Assembly (NCBI RefSeq): GCF_026619435.1
Contig: NZ_JAOVZQ010000001.1
Coordinates: 503,501 to 567,500, forward strand
Source: Hoeflea ulvae
GTDB taxonomy: Bacteria; Pseudomonadota; Alphaproteobacteria; Rhizobiales; Rhizobiaceae
Reading direction: 5' to 3'
DNA: 64,000 nucleotides
Shown: in pieces, positions 28,323 to 39,083 of the stretch
Position numbering within the stretch: the stretch's first letter is position 1
How the letters are laid out: each line of letters opens with the position of its first letter
Program-made: the position numbers and the translations under genes
The notes under the pieces: model-generated
What the model saw: only the letters and a program-made list of their open reading frames with translations
What the model was told of the DNA's origin: nothing
The model's database searches: none

Positions 28323-28715
28323 ATGGCCCGGGATCTGTTTGAAGCCGCACGCGAGGCCATGGCGAAGTGCCACGCGCCTTACTCGAAATTTCCGGTCGGT
28401 GCGGCGATCCGTGCCGCGGATGGCTCGATCCATGCCGGCGCCAATATCGAGGTGATCGCCTTTCCGGAAGGCTGGTGCGCCGAAACCACGGCGATCGGCC
28501 ACATGGTCATGGCCGGCTCGACCCGGATCCGCGAAGTGGCGGTGATCGCCGAAAAGCTCGATCTGTGCACGCCCTGCGGCGGTTGCCGGCAGAGACTGGC
28601 CGAATTTTCCGACGCCGACACGCTGGTGCATCTGTGCGATGCCGAGGGCGTGAAGAAAACCCTGCGGATGGACGAGTTGCTGCCCTATGCGTTTGAAACC
28701 AAGGTGCTGGGATGA
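28323..28715 (+). CDS. cdd: Cytidine deaminase
   Basis: The 130-residue enzyme deaminates cytidine and deoxycytidine to uridine and deoxyuridine. Zinc ligands C52, C85 and C88 and the catalytic E54 are visible in WCAETTAIGH and CTPCGGCRQ. The length fits the short tetrameric form. It directly follows the nucleoside permease and overlaps punA by 4 bases, so imported cytidine can be funnelled into phosphorolysis. Confidence 0.96.
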   Translation: MARDLFEAAREAMAKCHAPYSKFPVGAAIRAADGSIHAGANIEVIAFPEGWCAETTAIGHMVMAGSTRIREVAVIAEKLDLCTPCGGCRQRLAEFSDADTLVHLCDAEGVKKTLRMDELLPYAFETKVLG

Positions 28716-29505
28716 ATGCGGCTGTTGATGTGCTGACCGACCGGCTGCGCGGCCTGATGCCGCGCCATGCCATCGTGCTGGGCTCGGGCCTCGGATCGCT
28801 GGTCGAAACCGTCACCGACCCCGTGCGCATCCCCTATGGCGACCTGCCCGGTTTTCCGGCAAGCGGCGTTTCCGGCCATGCCGGCGAGATCGTCGCCGGT
28901 CACATCGGCAAGACGCCGGTGATCGTGCTGTCAGGCCGGGTGCATTATTATGAACATGGCCAGGCCGATGCGATGCGGGCGCCGCTGGAGGCCTTGCAGG
29001 GCATTGGCGTGACCAATCTGTTCCTGACCAATTCGGCCGGCTCGCTGCGCCAGGACATGCCGCCGGGATCGGTGATGCGGATTTCCGACCACATCAATTT
29101 CTCCGGCGCCAATCCGCTGTTCGGCGAGCCCAGCGACCGTCGTTTCGTCGGCATGACCAGCGCCTATGATCCGGCACTGGCCTTGCGGCTCGAGGCAGCG
29201 GCCGCGGCGACCGGAACCGTGATGCATGAAGGCGTCTATATGTGGTTTTCCGGCCCGAGTTTCGAAACCCCGGCGGAAATCCGCATGGCGCGCGGCCTGG
29301 GCGCCGACGCTGTCGGCATGTCGACGGTTCCCGAAGTCATCCTCGCCCGCTTCCTCGGCATGAAGGTGGCGGCGGCCTCGGTGATCACCAATTACGGCGC
29401 CGGCATGACCGGCGGCGAGCTGAGCCACCAGGAGACCAAGGACATGGCTCCGGTCGGCGGCCGCCGGCTTGCTTCAATCCTGACACACGCCATCGGAGAT
29501 CTGGC

Positions 29506-29509
<4 letters not shown>
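28712..29509 (+). CDS. punA: Purine-nucleoside phosphorylase (trimeric PNP/MTAP family)
   Basis: The 265-residue enzyme splits purine nucleosides with phosphate into free base and (deoxy)ribose-1-phosphate. Conserved elements are the phosphate loop GSGLGSLVETV, the LSGRVHYYEHG segment, TNSAGSL and the base-site GPSFETPAEI followed by VGMSTVPE. This is the trimeric PNP type, unlike hexameric DeoD. It is linked to cdd and deoC by ATGA overlaps on both sides. Confidence 0.95.
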
Positions 29510-30531
<1,022 letters not shown>

Positions 30532-30538
30532 GGAGCAT

Positions 30539-32932
30539 ATGATGAACAAGATCAGGGACATTCTCAACACGATGGACTACGGACCCGCGCCGGAAGACAG
30601 CAAGGATGTGCGCGCCTGGCTCGCCAGCCACAAAGCCGGCTTCGGCCATTTCATCGGCGGCGCTTTCACCAAGCCCAGGGGCGAGACTTTTGAGGTCCAC
30701 AATCCGGCCAACAGCGAAAAGCTCGCCGATGTCGCCATTGCCGACGCCAAAGACATCGACAAGGCGGTTGCTGAAGCCTCCAAGGCGCTGAAGAAATGGC
30801 AGGCACTGTCGGGCAACCAGCGTGCCCGCCACATCTATGCGCTGGCCCGTCACGTGCAAAAGCACGCGCGCTTTCTGGCGGTCCTCGAAACGCTCGACAA
30901 CGGCAAGACCATCCGCGAAACCCGCGACATCGATATCCCGCTGGTGGCGCGGCATTTCTATCATCACGCCGGCTGGGCCGAACTGCGCGACACCGAATTT
31001 TCCGGCTACGAGGCAGCCGGTGTCTGCGGCCAGATCATCCCGTGGAATTTCCCGCTGCTGATGCTGTCGTGGAAAGTGGCGCCGGCGCTCGCAGCCGGCT
31101 GCACCGTGGTGCTCAAATCAGCCGAACACACACCGCTGACCGCGCTGGCATTTGCCGAAATCTGCGTCGAGGCCGGGCTTCCGGCGGGCGTCTTCAATCT
31201 CGTCAACGGCGCCGGCGACACCGGTGCGGCGCTGGCCGCGCATGATGATGTTGCCAAGCTGGCTTTCACCGGCTCCACCGCCGTTGGCCGGCTGCTGCGC
31301 CGCCAGACCGCCGGATCGGGCAAGAAACTGTCGCTTGAGCTCGGTGGCAAGTCCCCCTTCATCGTCTTTGACAATGCCGATATCGACGCGGCGGTCGAAG
31401 GCGTGGTCGATGCGATCTGGTTCAATCAGGGCGAGGTCTGCTGTGCGGGGTCGCGCGCCATCGTGCAGGAAGGCATTTCCGCCCGCTTCCATGACAAGCT
31501 GCGCGCCCGGATGGAAAAGCTTCGCATCGGCAATCCGCTCGACAAGTCGATGGACATGGGTGCCGTTGTTGCACCGGTGCAGATGCGTGAGATCACCGCC
31601 AAGGTCGAGGCCGGGATCGCCGAGGGCGCCACGATGTGGCAGCCAAGCTGGGCGAAAAGCTTCGAGAATGCCGATGGCTGCTTCTTCCCGCCGACGCTGT
31701 TTACCGATGTGGCGCCGTCCTCGACCCTGGCGCAGGAGGAAATCTTCGGGCCCGTGCTGGCTTCGATGACCTTCCGTACCCCGGGCGAAGCGGTGCAGCT
31801 TGCCAACAATTCCCGCTATGGACTGGCGGCATCGGTCTGGTCGCAAAATCTCGACGAGGCCTTTGATGCGGCGCGGACGCTCAAATCCGGCATTGTCTGG
31901 ATCAACTCGACCAATCTGTTCGATGCCTCGGCCGGCTTCGGCGGCTACAAGGAAAGCGGTTTCGGTCGCGAGGGCGGCCGCGAAGGCATGCTCGAATATC
32001 TGGTGCCGACCTGGCAGAAAAAGGCCAAGGCCTTGCCCGAAAGCGAGCCGGTTCCGGCGCCCGTACCCGGCCTTGGCAGCGACACCGCCGCGCTCGACCG
32101 CACGGTGAAGCTCTATGTCGGCGGCAAGCAGGCCCGTCCGGATTCGGGCTACTCCTATCCGGTCACCGGCAAGGGCGGCAAGCATCTGGCCGAAGTCGGG
32201 CTCGGCAACCGCAAGGACATCCGCAACGCCGCCGAGGCGGCGCACAAGGCGTCCGGCTGGAGCGGCATGACCGGCCATGCAAGGGCGCAGGTGCTCTATT
32301 TCCTGGCCGAGAATCTCGAACTGCGTGCCGATGAGTTCGCCGCCCGCCTGGCTGACGCCGGCGCTTCGTCCTCGGCCGCCAGGCGCGAGGTCGAAGCCTC
32401 CGTCGCACGGATCATGCATTACGCGGCCTGGGCGGACAAATATGATGGCGCGGTGCGCGCGCCCGACAAGCGCATGCTGACACTGGCGCTCAACGAGCCC
32501 TGGGAGGTGATGGGTCTGTCCTGCCCCGATGAGGCACCGCTGCTTGGCTTCGTCTCGCTGGTCATGCCGGCCATTGCCATGGGCAATCGCGTCGTGGTGA
32601 CGCCATCGCCGCGTCAACCACTGGCGGCCTGCGATTTCTACCAGGTGCTCGACACTTCCGATGTGCCCGGCGGTGTGGTCAACATCGTCACCGGCGATCG
32701 CGACACGCTGGCCGACACCATGGCCAGGCATGATGACATTGCAGCACTTTGGTATTTCGGCGGCGCCAGCGGAACCGAACTGGTCGAGCGCGAATCGGCG
32801 GGCAACCTGAAGGCGGTCTGGGCCAACAATGGCAAGGCGCGCGACTGGTTCGATGCCGGACAGGGCCAGGGCGAGGAGTTTCTGTTTCGCGCGGTCCGGA
32901 TCAAGACAATCTGGACGCCGTTCGGCGTATAG
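30539..32932 (+). CDS. Aldehyde dehydrogenase of ALDH16 type (catalytic plus pseudo-ALDH domain)
   Basis: The 797-residue protein has two tandem ALDH-like regions. The first (about 30-510) is complete, with IIPWNFP (166-172), E267 in LELGGK and catalytic C301 in NQGEVCCAGSR. The second (about 520-797) is shorter and lacks recognisable Glu and Cys active-site motifs. This is the layout of ALDH16, in which the C-terminal domain is non-catalytic. It lies between deoC and deoA, so oxidation of DeoC-derived acetaldehyde to acetate is the simplest role (inference). Start may be the first or second of two adjacent ATGs; AGGAG spacing favours 30542. Confidence 0.88.
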   Translation: MMNKIRDILNTMDYGPAPEDSKDVRAWLASHKAGFGHFIGGAFTKPRGETFEVHNPANSEKLADVAIADAKDIDKAVAEASKALKKWQALSGNQRARHIYALARHVQKHARFLAVLETLDNGKTIRETRDIDIPLVARHFYHHAGWAELRDTEFSGYEAAGVCGQIIPWNFPLLMLSWKVAPALAAGCTVVLKSAEHTPLTALAFAEICVEAGLPAGVFNLVNGAGDTGAALAAHDDVAKLAFTGSTAVGRLLRRQTAGSGKKLSLELGGKSPFIVFDNADIDAAVEGVVDAIWFNQGEVCCAGSRAIVQEGISARFHDKLRARMEKLRIGNPLDKSMDMGAVVAPVQMREITAKVEAGIAEGATMWQPSWAKSFENADGCFFPPTLFTDVAPSSTLAQEEIFGPVLASMTFRTPGEAVQLANNSRYGLAASVWSQNLDEAFDAARTLKSGIVWINSTNLFDASAGFGGYKESGFGREGGREGMLEYLVPTWQKKAKALPESEPVPAPVPGLGSDTAALDRTVKLYVGGKQARPDSGYSYPVTGKGGKHLAEVGLGNRKDIRNAAEAAHKASGWSGMTGHARAQVLYFLAENLELRADEFAARLADAGASSSAARREVEASVARIMHYAAWADKYDGAVRAPDKRMLTLALNEPWEVMGLSCPDEAPLLGFVSLVMPAIAMGNRVVVTPSPRQPLAACDFYQVLDTSDVPGGVVNIVTGDRDTLADTMARHDDIAALWYFGGASGTELVERESAGNLKAVWANNGKARDWFDAGQGQGEEFLFRAVRIKTIWTPFGV

Positions 32933-32940
32933 GACGGATC

Positions 32941-34251
32941 ATGCTTCCTCAGGAAATCATTCGGACCAAGCGCGACGGCAATGAGCTCGATCCGGCCGAT
33001 ATCGCCAGCTTCGTCCGCGGCCTCACCGATGGAAGCGTCAGTGAAGGCCAGGTCGCGGCTCTGGCCATGGCCATCTTCTTTCAGGGCATGAGCCGCGCCG
33101 AGGCGGTGGCGCTGACTTTGTCGATGCGCGACTCGGGCGAGGTCCTGTCCTGGCCCGAACTCGACCGTCCGGTGGTCGACAAGCATTCGACCGGCGGCGT
33201 TGGCGACAATGTCTCGCTGATGCTGGCGCCGATCGCAGCCGCCTGCGGTCTCGCCGTGCCGATGATCTCCGGCCGCGGCCTTGGCCACACCGGCGGAACG
33301 CTCGACAAGATGGAATCGATCCCCGGCTACACGGCGATGCCGGACAATGCCCTGTTTCGCAAGGTCGTCGGCTCCGTTGGCTGCGCCATCATCGGCCAGA
33401 CCGGCAATCTGGCGCCCGCCGACAAGCGCTTCTACGGCATCCGCGATGTCACCGCGACGGTGGAATCGGTTCCGCTGATCACCGCCTCGATCCTGTCCAA
33501 GAAACTTGCCGCCGGACTGGGCGCTCTGGTGCTCGATGTCAAATGCGGCAATGGCGCCTTCATGGACAATCCCGAGCGGGCACAGGAGCTGGCACGCTCG
33601 CTGGTTGAAGTGGCCATCGGCGCGGGCATGCCGACCTCGGCGCTGGTCACCGACATGAACCAGCCGCTGGCCAGTGCGGCCGGCAATGCGGTGGAAGTCA
33701 TCAATGCCGCCGATTTCCTCACCGGCAAGGCCCGCGACAGCCGCCTGCAAGAGGTGACGCTGGCACTCGCCGCCGAAATGCTCGTATCGGGCGGCCTGGC
33801 AGCCAATTCCGACGAGGCATTTGTCCGGGCGCTGAGCGCGCTGGAAGACGGCAGCGCCGCCGATCATTTCAACCGCATGGTTGCAGCACTCGGCGGACCA
33901 TTGGATTTTTTGGCTGACCCGGAAAAGCATCTGCAAAAGGCGCCGCTCGTCGCGGTCTGCACAGCGCAGCGCGAGGGCTATGTGACAGGCTATGACACCC
34001 GCGGCATCGGCCTCTGCGTCGTCACGCTCGGCGGTGGCCGCACCCGTCCCAGCGATCCGGTCGACCATGCCGTCGGGCTCACCGGCCTGCTGCCGATCGG
34101 CACACGGGTCGAAAAGGACACGCCGATTGCCATGGTGCATGCCCGGACCGAGGATCAGGTGACGATGGTGCGGGCGCAATTGCGCGGCGCAGTTCAGATC
34201 AGTGAAGCCGCAACTGCCGCCTCAGCGGTCATTCTCGGCCGCCAGGGCTGA
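32941..34251 (+). CDS. deoA: Thymidine phosphorylase
   Basis: The 436-residue enzyme splits thymidine and deoxyuridine with phosphate to the base and deoxyribose-1-phosphate. The phosphate-binding signature DKHSTGGVGDNVSLML and SGRGLGHTGGTLDKMESI are present, with the alpha/beta C-terminal domain. The ATG at 32941 begins 8 bases after the ALDH16 stop; the open frame extends upstream only as a shadow. It ends the plus-strand nucleoside operon. Confidence 0.96.
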   Translation: MLPQEIIRTKRDGNELDPADIASFVRGLTDGSVSEGQVAALAMAIFFQGMSRAEAVALTLSMRDSGEVLSWPELDRPVVDKHSTGGVGDNVSLMLAPIAAACGLAVPMISGRGLGHTGGTLDKMESIPGYTAMPDNALFRKVVGSVGCAIIGQTGNLAPADKRFYGIRDVTATVESVPLITASILSKKLAAGLGALVLDVKCGNGAFMDNPERAQELARSLVEVAIGAGMPTSALVTDMNQPLASAAGNAVEVINAADFLTGKARDSRLQEVTLALAAEMLVSGGLAANSDEAFVRALSALEDGSAADHFNRMVAALGGPLDFLADPEKHLQKAPLVAVCTAQREGYVTGYDTRGIGLCVVTLGGGRTRPSDPVDHAVGLTGLLPIGTRVEKDTPIAMVHARTEDQVTMVRAQLRGAVQISEAATAASAVILGRQG

Positions 34252-34267
34252 CCGGCCGGAGCAGGCG

Positions 34268-34822
34268 TCAGTTGATCAGTTCGAGCTTGTTGTTGCTGAC
34301 CTGATAGGTGCGAAGCTTCGACATGAAGCTCATGCCGATCAGGGTGGCCGACAGCGCCGAATCCGTCAGCACGAAGGCCTCGACATTCTTGATCGAAACC
34401 GCGCCGACTTCGATGCGGTCGATCATCACCAGCGCTGCATTGGTCAGACCGTTGGCGGTGCTGACCTGATGATTGAAATCGGAGGCTGCCAGGCCCAGGC
34501 CGATGCTGCGGGCCGTCGACTGGTTCATCGCGACATAGGTTGCGCCGGTATCGATCATGCCGCGCACATGGCGGCCATTGATATGGAAATCGGCGGAAAA
34601 ATGGCCGTCCTTGTTCATCGGAATGCTGGCGGTTCTGACACCGCTGGCATAATGCGCCAGCTGTCTTGCGGCGACCTCCTTTTCGGGAGGCTCGACCGGC
34701 GTCGCCGTTGCAGCTTCCAGACCGGCGTCCTGCGGCAGGAACGCGTCAAGATCCTGGGCATAGTAGGGCAGGCTGGAGACCGCCAGCACGGCACAGCAGA
34801 TATAAAACAGATTCCTGAACAT
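34268..34822 (-). CDS. Retropepsin-like aspartic protease (TIGR02281/clan AA type)
   Basis: The 184-residue protein has an N-terminal hydrophobic anchor (MFRNLFYICCAVLAV), a linker, and a single retropepsin-like domain with the active-site DTGA motif (GMIDTGATYVAMN) and flap-side hydrophobic motif (LIGMSFMSKL). One DTG per chain means it would work as a dimer, on the periplasmic side. Function is unknown in this family. The ATG at 34822 is chosen so that the hydrophobic segment is N-terminal. It is convergent with deoA. Confidence 0.85.
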   Translation of the reverse strand: MFRNLFYICCAVLAVSSLPYYAQDLDAFLPQDAGLEAATATPVEPPEKEVAARQLAHYASGVRTASIPMNKDGHFSADFHINGRHVRGMIDTGATYVAMNQSTARSIGLGLAASDFNHQVSTANGLTNAALVMIDRIEVGAVSIKNVEAFVLTDSALSATLIGMSFMSKLRTYQVSNNKLELIN

Positions 34823-34937
34823 GCCGGTACTCCGAGGTGACCGGACCATTCAACAGCTTAACGCCTAACGGCGAGTGAATCGGCCCCGGCTTTGCCGCGA
34901 CGACCGGCATGGAAGGTTAACAGGATCCAAATGCCTG

Positions 34938-34978
34938 GAGCGTGTTCCGAAAAGTGGGAACCGGTTTTCGGATGCAAG
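34938..34978. repeat. Rhizobial-type intergenic dyad repeat
   Basis: The segment contains CCGAAAA (34947-34953) and TTTTCGG (34965-34971) as inverted arms around GTGGGAACCGG. It resembles a short palindromic element frequently seen between genes in rhizobial genomes. It ends 2 bases from the upp stop codon and could form a hairpin at the end of upp mRNA. Only one copy was noticed in the window. Confidence 0.55.
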
Positions 34979-34980
34979 AT

Positions 34981-35610
34981 CTACTTGGTGCCGTACATAC
35001 GGTCGCCGGCGTCGCCCAGGCCGGGAACGATATAGCCCTTCTCGTTGAGATGGCTGTCGATCGAGGCCGTGTAGATCGGCACATCGGGATGGGCCTCCTG
35101 GAAATTGCGGATGCCTTCGGGGGCGGCCAGCAGGCACAGGAAGCGGATATTCTGGGCGCCGCGTTCCTTCAGCTTCTCAATCGAGGCGATGGAGGAATTG
35201 CCCGTGGCCAGCATCGGGTCGACCACGATCACCAGCCGGTTGCTGACATCTTCGGGCGCCTTGAAATAATACTCGATGGCTTCCAGCGTCTCGTGGTCAC
35301 GGTACACGCCGATATGGGCGACCCGGGCCGATGGCACCAGATCCAGCATGCCTTCCAGCAATCCGTTGCCGGCGCGCAGGATCGAGGCGAAAACCAGTTT
35401 CTTGCCTTCCAGAACCGGTGCGTCGATGGCTTCGATCGGGGTCTCGATCCGCTCCATGGTCAGTTCGAGATCGCGGGTCACCTCGTAACACAAAAGCGTT
35501 GAAATCTCTCTGAGAAGCCTGCGGAAACTCGCCGTGGAGGTTTCCTTCTTGCGCATGATGGTCAGCTTGTGCTGCACCAGGGGATGATCAATGACCGTAA
35601 CGCCGTTCAT
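34981..35610 (-). CDS. upp: Uracil phosphoribosyltransferase
   Basis: The 209-residue enzyme makes UMP from uracil and PRPP. The PRPP-binding motif is [12 protein letters not shown], and the uracil-site C-terminal region [16 protein letters not shown] is present. The ATG at 35610 gives the usual family N-terminus ([14 protein letters not shown]). It complements the phosphorylases by salvaging the uracil they release. It is 177 bases downstream of add, and nothing clear was seen in that gap apart from an imperfect hairpin. Confidence 0.97.
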   Translation of the reverse strand: MNGVTVIDHPLVQHKLTIMRKKETSTASFRRLLREISTLLCYEVTRDLELTMERIETPIEAIDAPVLEGKKLVFASILRAGNGLLEGMLDLVPSARVAHIGVYRDHETLEAIEYYFKAPEDVSNRLVIVVDPMLATGNSSIASIEKLKERGAQNIRFLCLLAAPEGIRNFQEAHPDVPIYTASIDSHLNEKGYIVPGLGDAGDRMYGTK

Positions 35611-35787
35611 GTTGTCCTGCCTTGAAGCTTTGACCGGGCGTCGCACTGATTTCGACAATCAATGCAGGGGACGCCTGTCGCCTGAAACATCTTCGCCGGC
35701 CCCTTGCCGGAGATGTCCGGGAGCGCGGTTTGAACCAGCCCGATTTAGACACCGATTGTCCCGCCCCGGCAACCGCCGCGGCCTGAT

Positions 35788-36759
35788 TCAGTCAAGTTGT
35801 CCCAAGAGAATCGCGCGCGTGGGCTCGTCGATGAAGGCCGCCTGGATGGCGGTGCGGGTAAAACCGGTCAGATCGGCCGCATCATAGCCCCAGGCATCCG
35901 CCACAAGCTGGTATTCATGGCCGATGGAGGATCCGAAATGCGGCGGGTCGTCGGAGTTCAGCGTCAGCTTCACCCCGGCGCGCCGCAAATGGTCAAACGG
36001 GTGGCTGGAAATGTCCGGATAGACCTTCAGTGCCAGGTTCGACCCCGGGCAGGCTTCCAGCACCACGCCCTGCTCGGCAATCCGCCGGACCAGCGCCTCG
36101 TCCTCGGCAGCGCGCACCCCGTGGCCGAGCCGCGAGGGACGGACATGATTTAGTGCGTCGCGCACGCTTTCGGCGCCGGCAAGCTCTCCGGCATGGATGG
36201 TGATGCCAAGCCCGGCATCGCGGGCGATGTCGAAGGCGCGGGCGAAATCGGCCACCTTGCCGAAGCGTTCCTCTCCGGCCATGCCGAATCCGGTGATCAG
36301 CGGATGCGGTCGCATGCTCGCCAGCCGGGCGGCGGCCTCGACCTTTTCCGCCCCGAGATGGCGCACTCCGACAATGATCATCCGGCACTCGATGCCGCTC
36401 GACAGTTTCGCCTGGGCAATGCCATCCGCCAGCCCGTCGAAATAGGCTCCCGGTGACAGGCCGGCAGCAACCGCGTGGTCGGGGGAGACGAAGATCTCCG
36501 CATAGATGGCGTTTTGCGCAGCAATGCCTTCGAGATAGGTGCGCGCCAGCAGCGCATAGTCTTCCTCGCTGCGAAACAGTGTGGCCGCGCCGTCATAGGC
36601 CACCAGAAATTCGGTGAAATCGGACCAGACATAGCTGTCGCCCTTGATGAAGCCCGAGACATCGGCGCCGTACTTCTGCGCCTGTTGCCGGACCAGCGCC
36701 GGCGAGGCGGCGCCCTCGATATGGCAGTGCAGTTCCGCCTTTTTCACATGTTGTGTCAC
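35788..36759 (-). CDS. add: Adenosine deaminase
   Basis: The 323-residue enzyme converts adenosine and deoxyadenosine to inosine and deoxyinosine. Zinc and catalytic residues are visible as HxH at H11 and H13 (ELHCHIEG), the HAGE motif, GHG and SDDPP. The start is a GTG at 36759 that overlaps the deoB stop (GTGA), so the two are coupled. Inosine can then be split by the purine-nucleoside phosphorylase encoded on the other strand. Confidence 0.94.
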   Translation of the reverse strand: MTQHVKKAELHCHIEGAASPALVRQQAQKYGADVSGFIKGDSYVWSDFTEFLVAYDGAATLFRSEEDYALLARTYLEGIAAQNAIYAEIFVSPDHAVAAGLSPGAYFDGLADGIAQAKLSSGIECRMIIVGVRHLGAEKVEAAARLASMRPHPLITGFGMAGEERFGKVADFARAFDIARDAGLGITIHAGELAGAESVRDALNHVRPSRLGHGVRAAEDEALVRRIAEQGVVLEACPGSNLALKVYPDISSHPFDHLRRAGVKLTLNSDDPPHFGSSIGHEYQLVADAWGYDAADLTGFTRTAIQAAFIDEPTRAILLGQLD

Positions 36760-37975
36760 AGGAAGCTCTTTCCATTGGCTGTCGCGGGCAGCCCCAGATG
36801 CTTTGCCAGCGTGGCGCCGATATCGGAGAATGTGGTGCGAACCCCGATGTCGCGCGGGGCGACGCCGGGGCCAAATCCCAGGATCGGCACCCGTTCGCGG
36901 GTGTGATCGGTGCCGCGCCAGGTCGGGTCACAGCCGTGGTCGGCGGTCATCAGCACCAGGTCGCCCGGTTTCAGCAGCTTGGCGAAACGCGGCAGCATCT
37001 CGTCCAGCGCTTCGAGTGCTGCGGCATAGCCGGCGACATCGCGGCGGTGGCCGTAGAGCATGTCGAAATCGACGAAATTGGTGAACACGAGATCGCCGTC
37101 GCCGGCATCCCGGGTGGCCTGCAGCGTGGCCTCGAAAAGTGCTGCATTGCCGCTGGCCTTGCGCAGATCGGTGACGCCCTGATGGGCAAAGATGTCGCTG
37201 ATCTTGCCGACACCGAACACCCGGTGACCGCTGTCCTTGACCTGGTCGAGCAAAGTCGGTCCGGGGGCGGAACCGAGAAATCGCGGCGGTTGCCGGTCCG
37301 GTCGAAGCCGGTTTCGGCCGATCCCACGAAAGGCCGGGCGATCACCCGGCCGATATTGAGCGGATCGACAAGCTTGCGCACGATCTGGCACAGCTCGATC
37401 AGCCGTTCCAGGCCGAAACTTTCCTCGTGGGCGGCGATCTGGAACACGGAATCGGACGACGTGTAGCAGATCGGCTTGCCGGTCTGCAGATGCTCGACGC
37501 CGAGCCGGGAGATGATCTCGGTGCCCGACGCGTGGCAATTTCCCAGGATGCCCGGCAGTTCGCCCTCTTCGACGATTGTGTCGACCAGCTCGTCGCTGAA
37601 TGCCGGCCCGTCATCGGGGAAGTATCCCCACTCGAACATCACCGGCTGGCCGCAGATTTCCCAATGTCCCGACGGCGTATCCTTGCCGCGGGATATCTCG
37701 CTTGCCGCGCCGTGCAGCCCGCGTGGCCGGGCGGTGCGTGACCATCCCGCCGGCATGTCGCCACAGGCCGCCTGCGCCGCCGAGGCAAGCCCCAGCGCCT
37801 GCATGTGCGGCAGTGACAGGGGGCCCTCGCGCAGTCCCGGGCGGTCTGCGAGACCGGCGGCGCATTGCTCGGCAATATGCCCCAGCGTGTTGGCGCCGAG
37901 ATCGCCATAGGTTTCGGCATCGGGGGCTCCGCCAATGCCGAAGGAATCAAGTACAAACAGGAAGGCACGCGCCAT
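36756..37975 (-). pseudogene. deoB: Phosphopentomutase, interrupted by a single-base deletion
   Basis: Two overlapping frames make up a full-length phosphopentomutase, which interconverts (deoxy)ribose-1- and -5-phosphate, the link between phosphorylases and DeoC. The N-terminal frame has [14 protein letters not shown] and a cap domain; the C-terminal frame has [19 protein letters not shown] with the metal ligands. The frames meet at a run of five Gs on the plus strand (37263-37267); one more G would restore a 406-residue protein, the usual family length. Sequence error at a homopolymer is the simplest explanation, but true inactivation would block use of deoxyribose-1-phosphate. Confidence 0.85.
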
Positions 37976-38107
37976 GAAGCAATCTCCGAGGGAGGCACAG
38001 GTTAGCCGGAATCGAACGTCACCGGAAGGGACGAAGCCTGCCCCGGCGCGGTAACTTTGTTTTCACCCGGTCCGTGCGGTTTCGCCCGATTGTGATACTG
38101 ATTCTTC

Positions 38108-39065
38108 ATGTTTGCGATCAAGCCTGCTGCCCGAATTGCCGCCACCCTGGCCAGCCGCTCTGCCCGCCTGCTTCGCGGGGCCGGGCTGGGGGCCGCTCTG
38201 GGCATGGCCGGCGCCGCACAGGCCGATTACCGGGAAAGCGTTGCGGTGCTGCGGATTGGTCTGGTTGAGGCCCATTCTGCGGTGGCGGACCCGCTCAAGC
38301 TGGAGGCGGTGCGCCATGCATTCGCCTCCGGCACTGGGAATCCCTGTCGAGATCGTCAGGATGGGCAGCTATGCGGCGCTGATCGATGCGCAGGCCAGCG
38401 GCCGGGTCGGTTATGCCATCCATTCCGCCCGCTCCTTCGCTGCCACCGAAGTCGTCTGCGGTTGTGTCCGGGCCTTTCGAAGCCCCGTGGCAGCCGACGG
38501 ATCAACCGGATTCCGCTCGGTGCTTGTCGTGCGCGAAAGCGATTCCAGGCCGGTCTCCGAGCTCAGGATCGCCTATTCCAGCGAAGAGTCGGTGTCCGGG
38601 TGGCAAATTCCCCACCAGGCGATCAGTGCAGGCAGTCTGGCGGCACCGCAGCTTGTCCGCGCCGGCAGCGTCGCCGCGGTGATTGCCATGTATGGGGCAA
38701 GTGAAGTCGACGGCTATTTTGCATGGCTGCCGCATGTCCCGGCGGATGCCGGGTCGGATATCGAGCGCCTGTTCGGCGGCTGGAACCGGGCCGGTGTCGA
38801 GGCCGGGGATCCGCTGCGGGTGCTGTGGTCGTCCCAGCGCATTCCCTACGGTCCGCACGCCGCGCACAATTCGCTGCCCGACGATCTGGTCGAGGCCCTG
38901 GGAGGGTTTCTCGATGACATGCCGACCCGGACGCCGGGATTGCTCGATCTGTTCGAACCGGTCTATGGCGGTGGCTATGTCACGCCGGAGCCCGGCGATT
39001 ACCGCAATGTCCGGGGTCTCGTAGAAGGCCTCCCAGAGAGCTTCGCCACATCGCAGTCACGCTGA
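38108..39065 (+). pseudogene. PhnD-like phosphate/phosphonate-type binding protein, interrupted by a frameshift
   Basis: The protein would be about 318 residues with an N-terminal signal-like segment ending GMAGAAQA and a type-2 periplasmic-binding-protein fold (YAALIDAQASGRVGYAIHSA, FRSVLVVRESD). This matches the PhnD/phosphate-phosphite-phosphonate binding superfamily. No ABC permease or ATPase is adjacent, so it is an orphan binding protein. The frame breaks after AVRHAFAS, where an extra G at 38330-38331 shifts translation; removing it continues into ALGIPVEIVRMG. The ligand is unknown. Confidence 0.65.
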
Positions 39066-39083
39066 CCGCGGGTCACAGATGCG

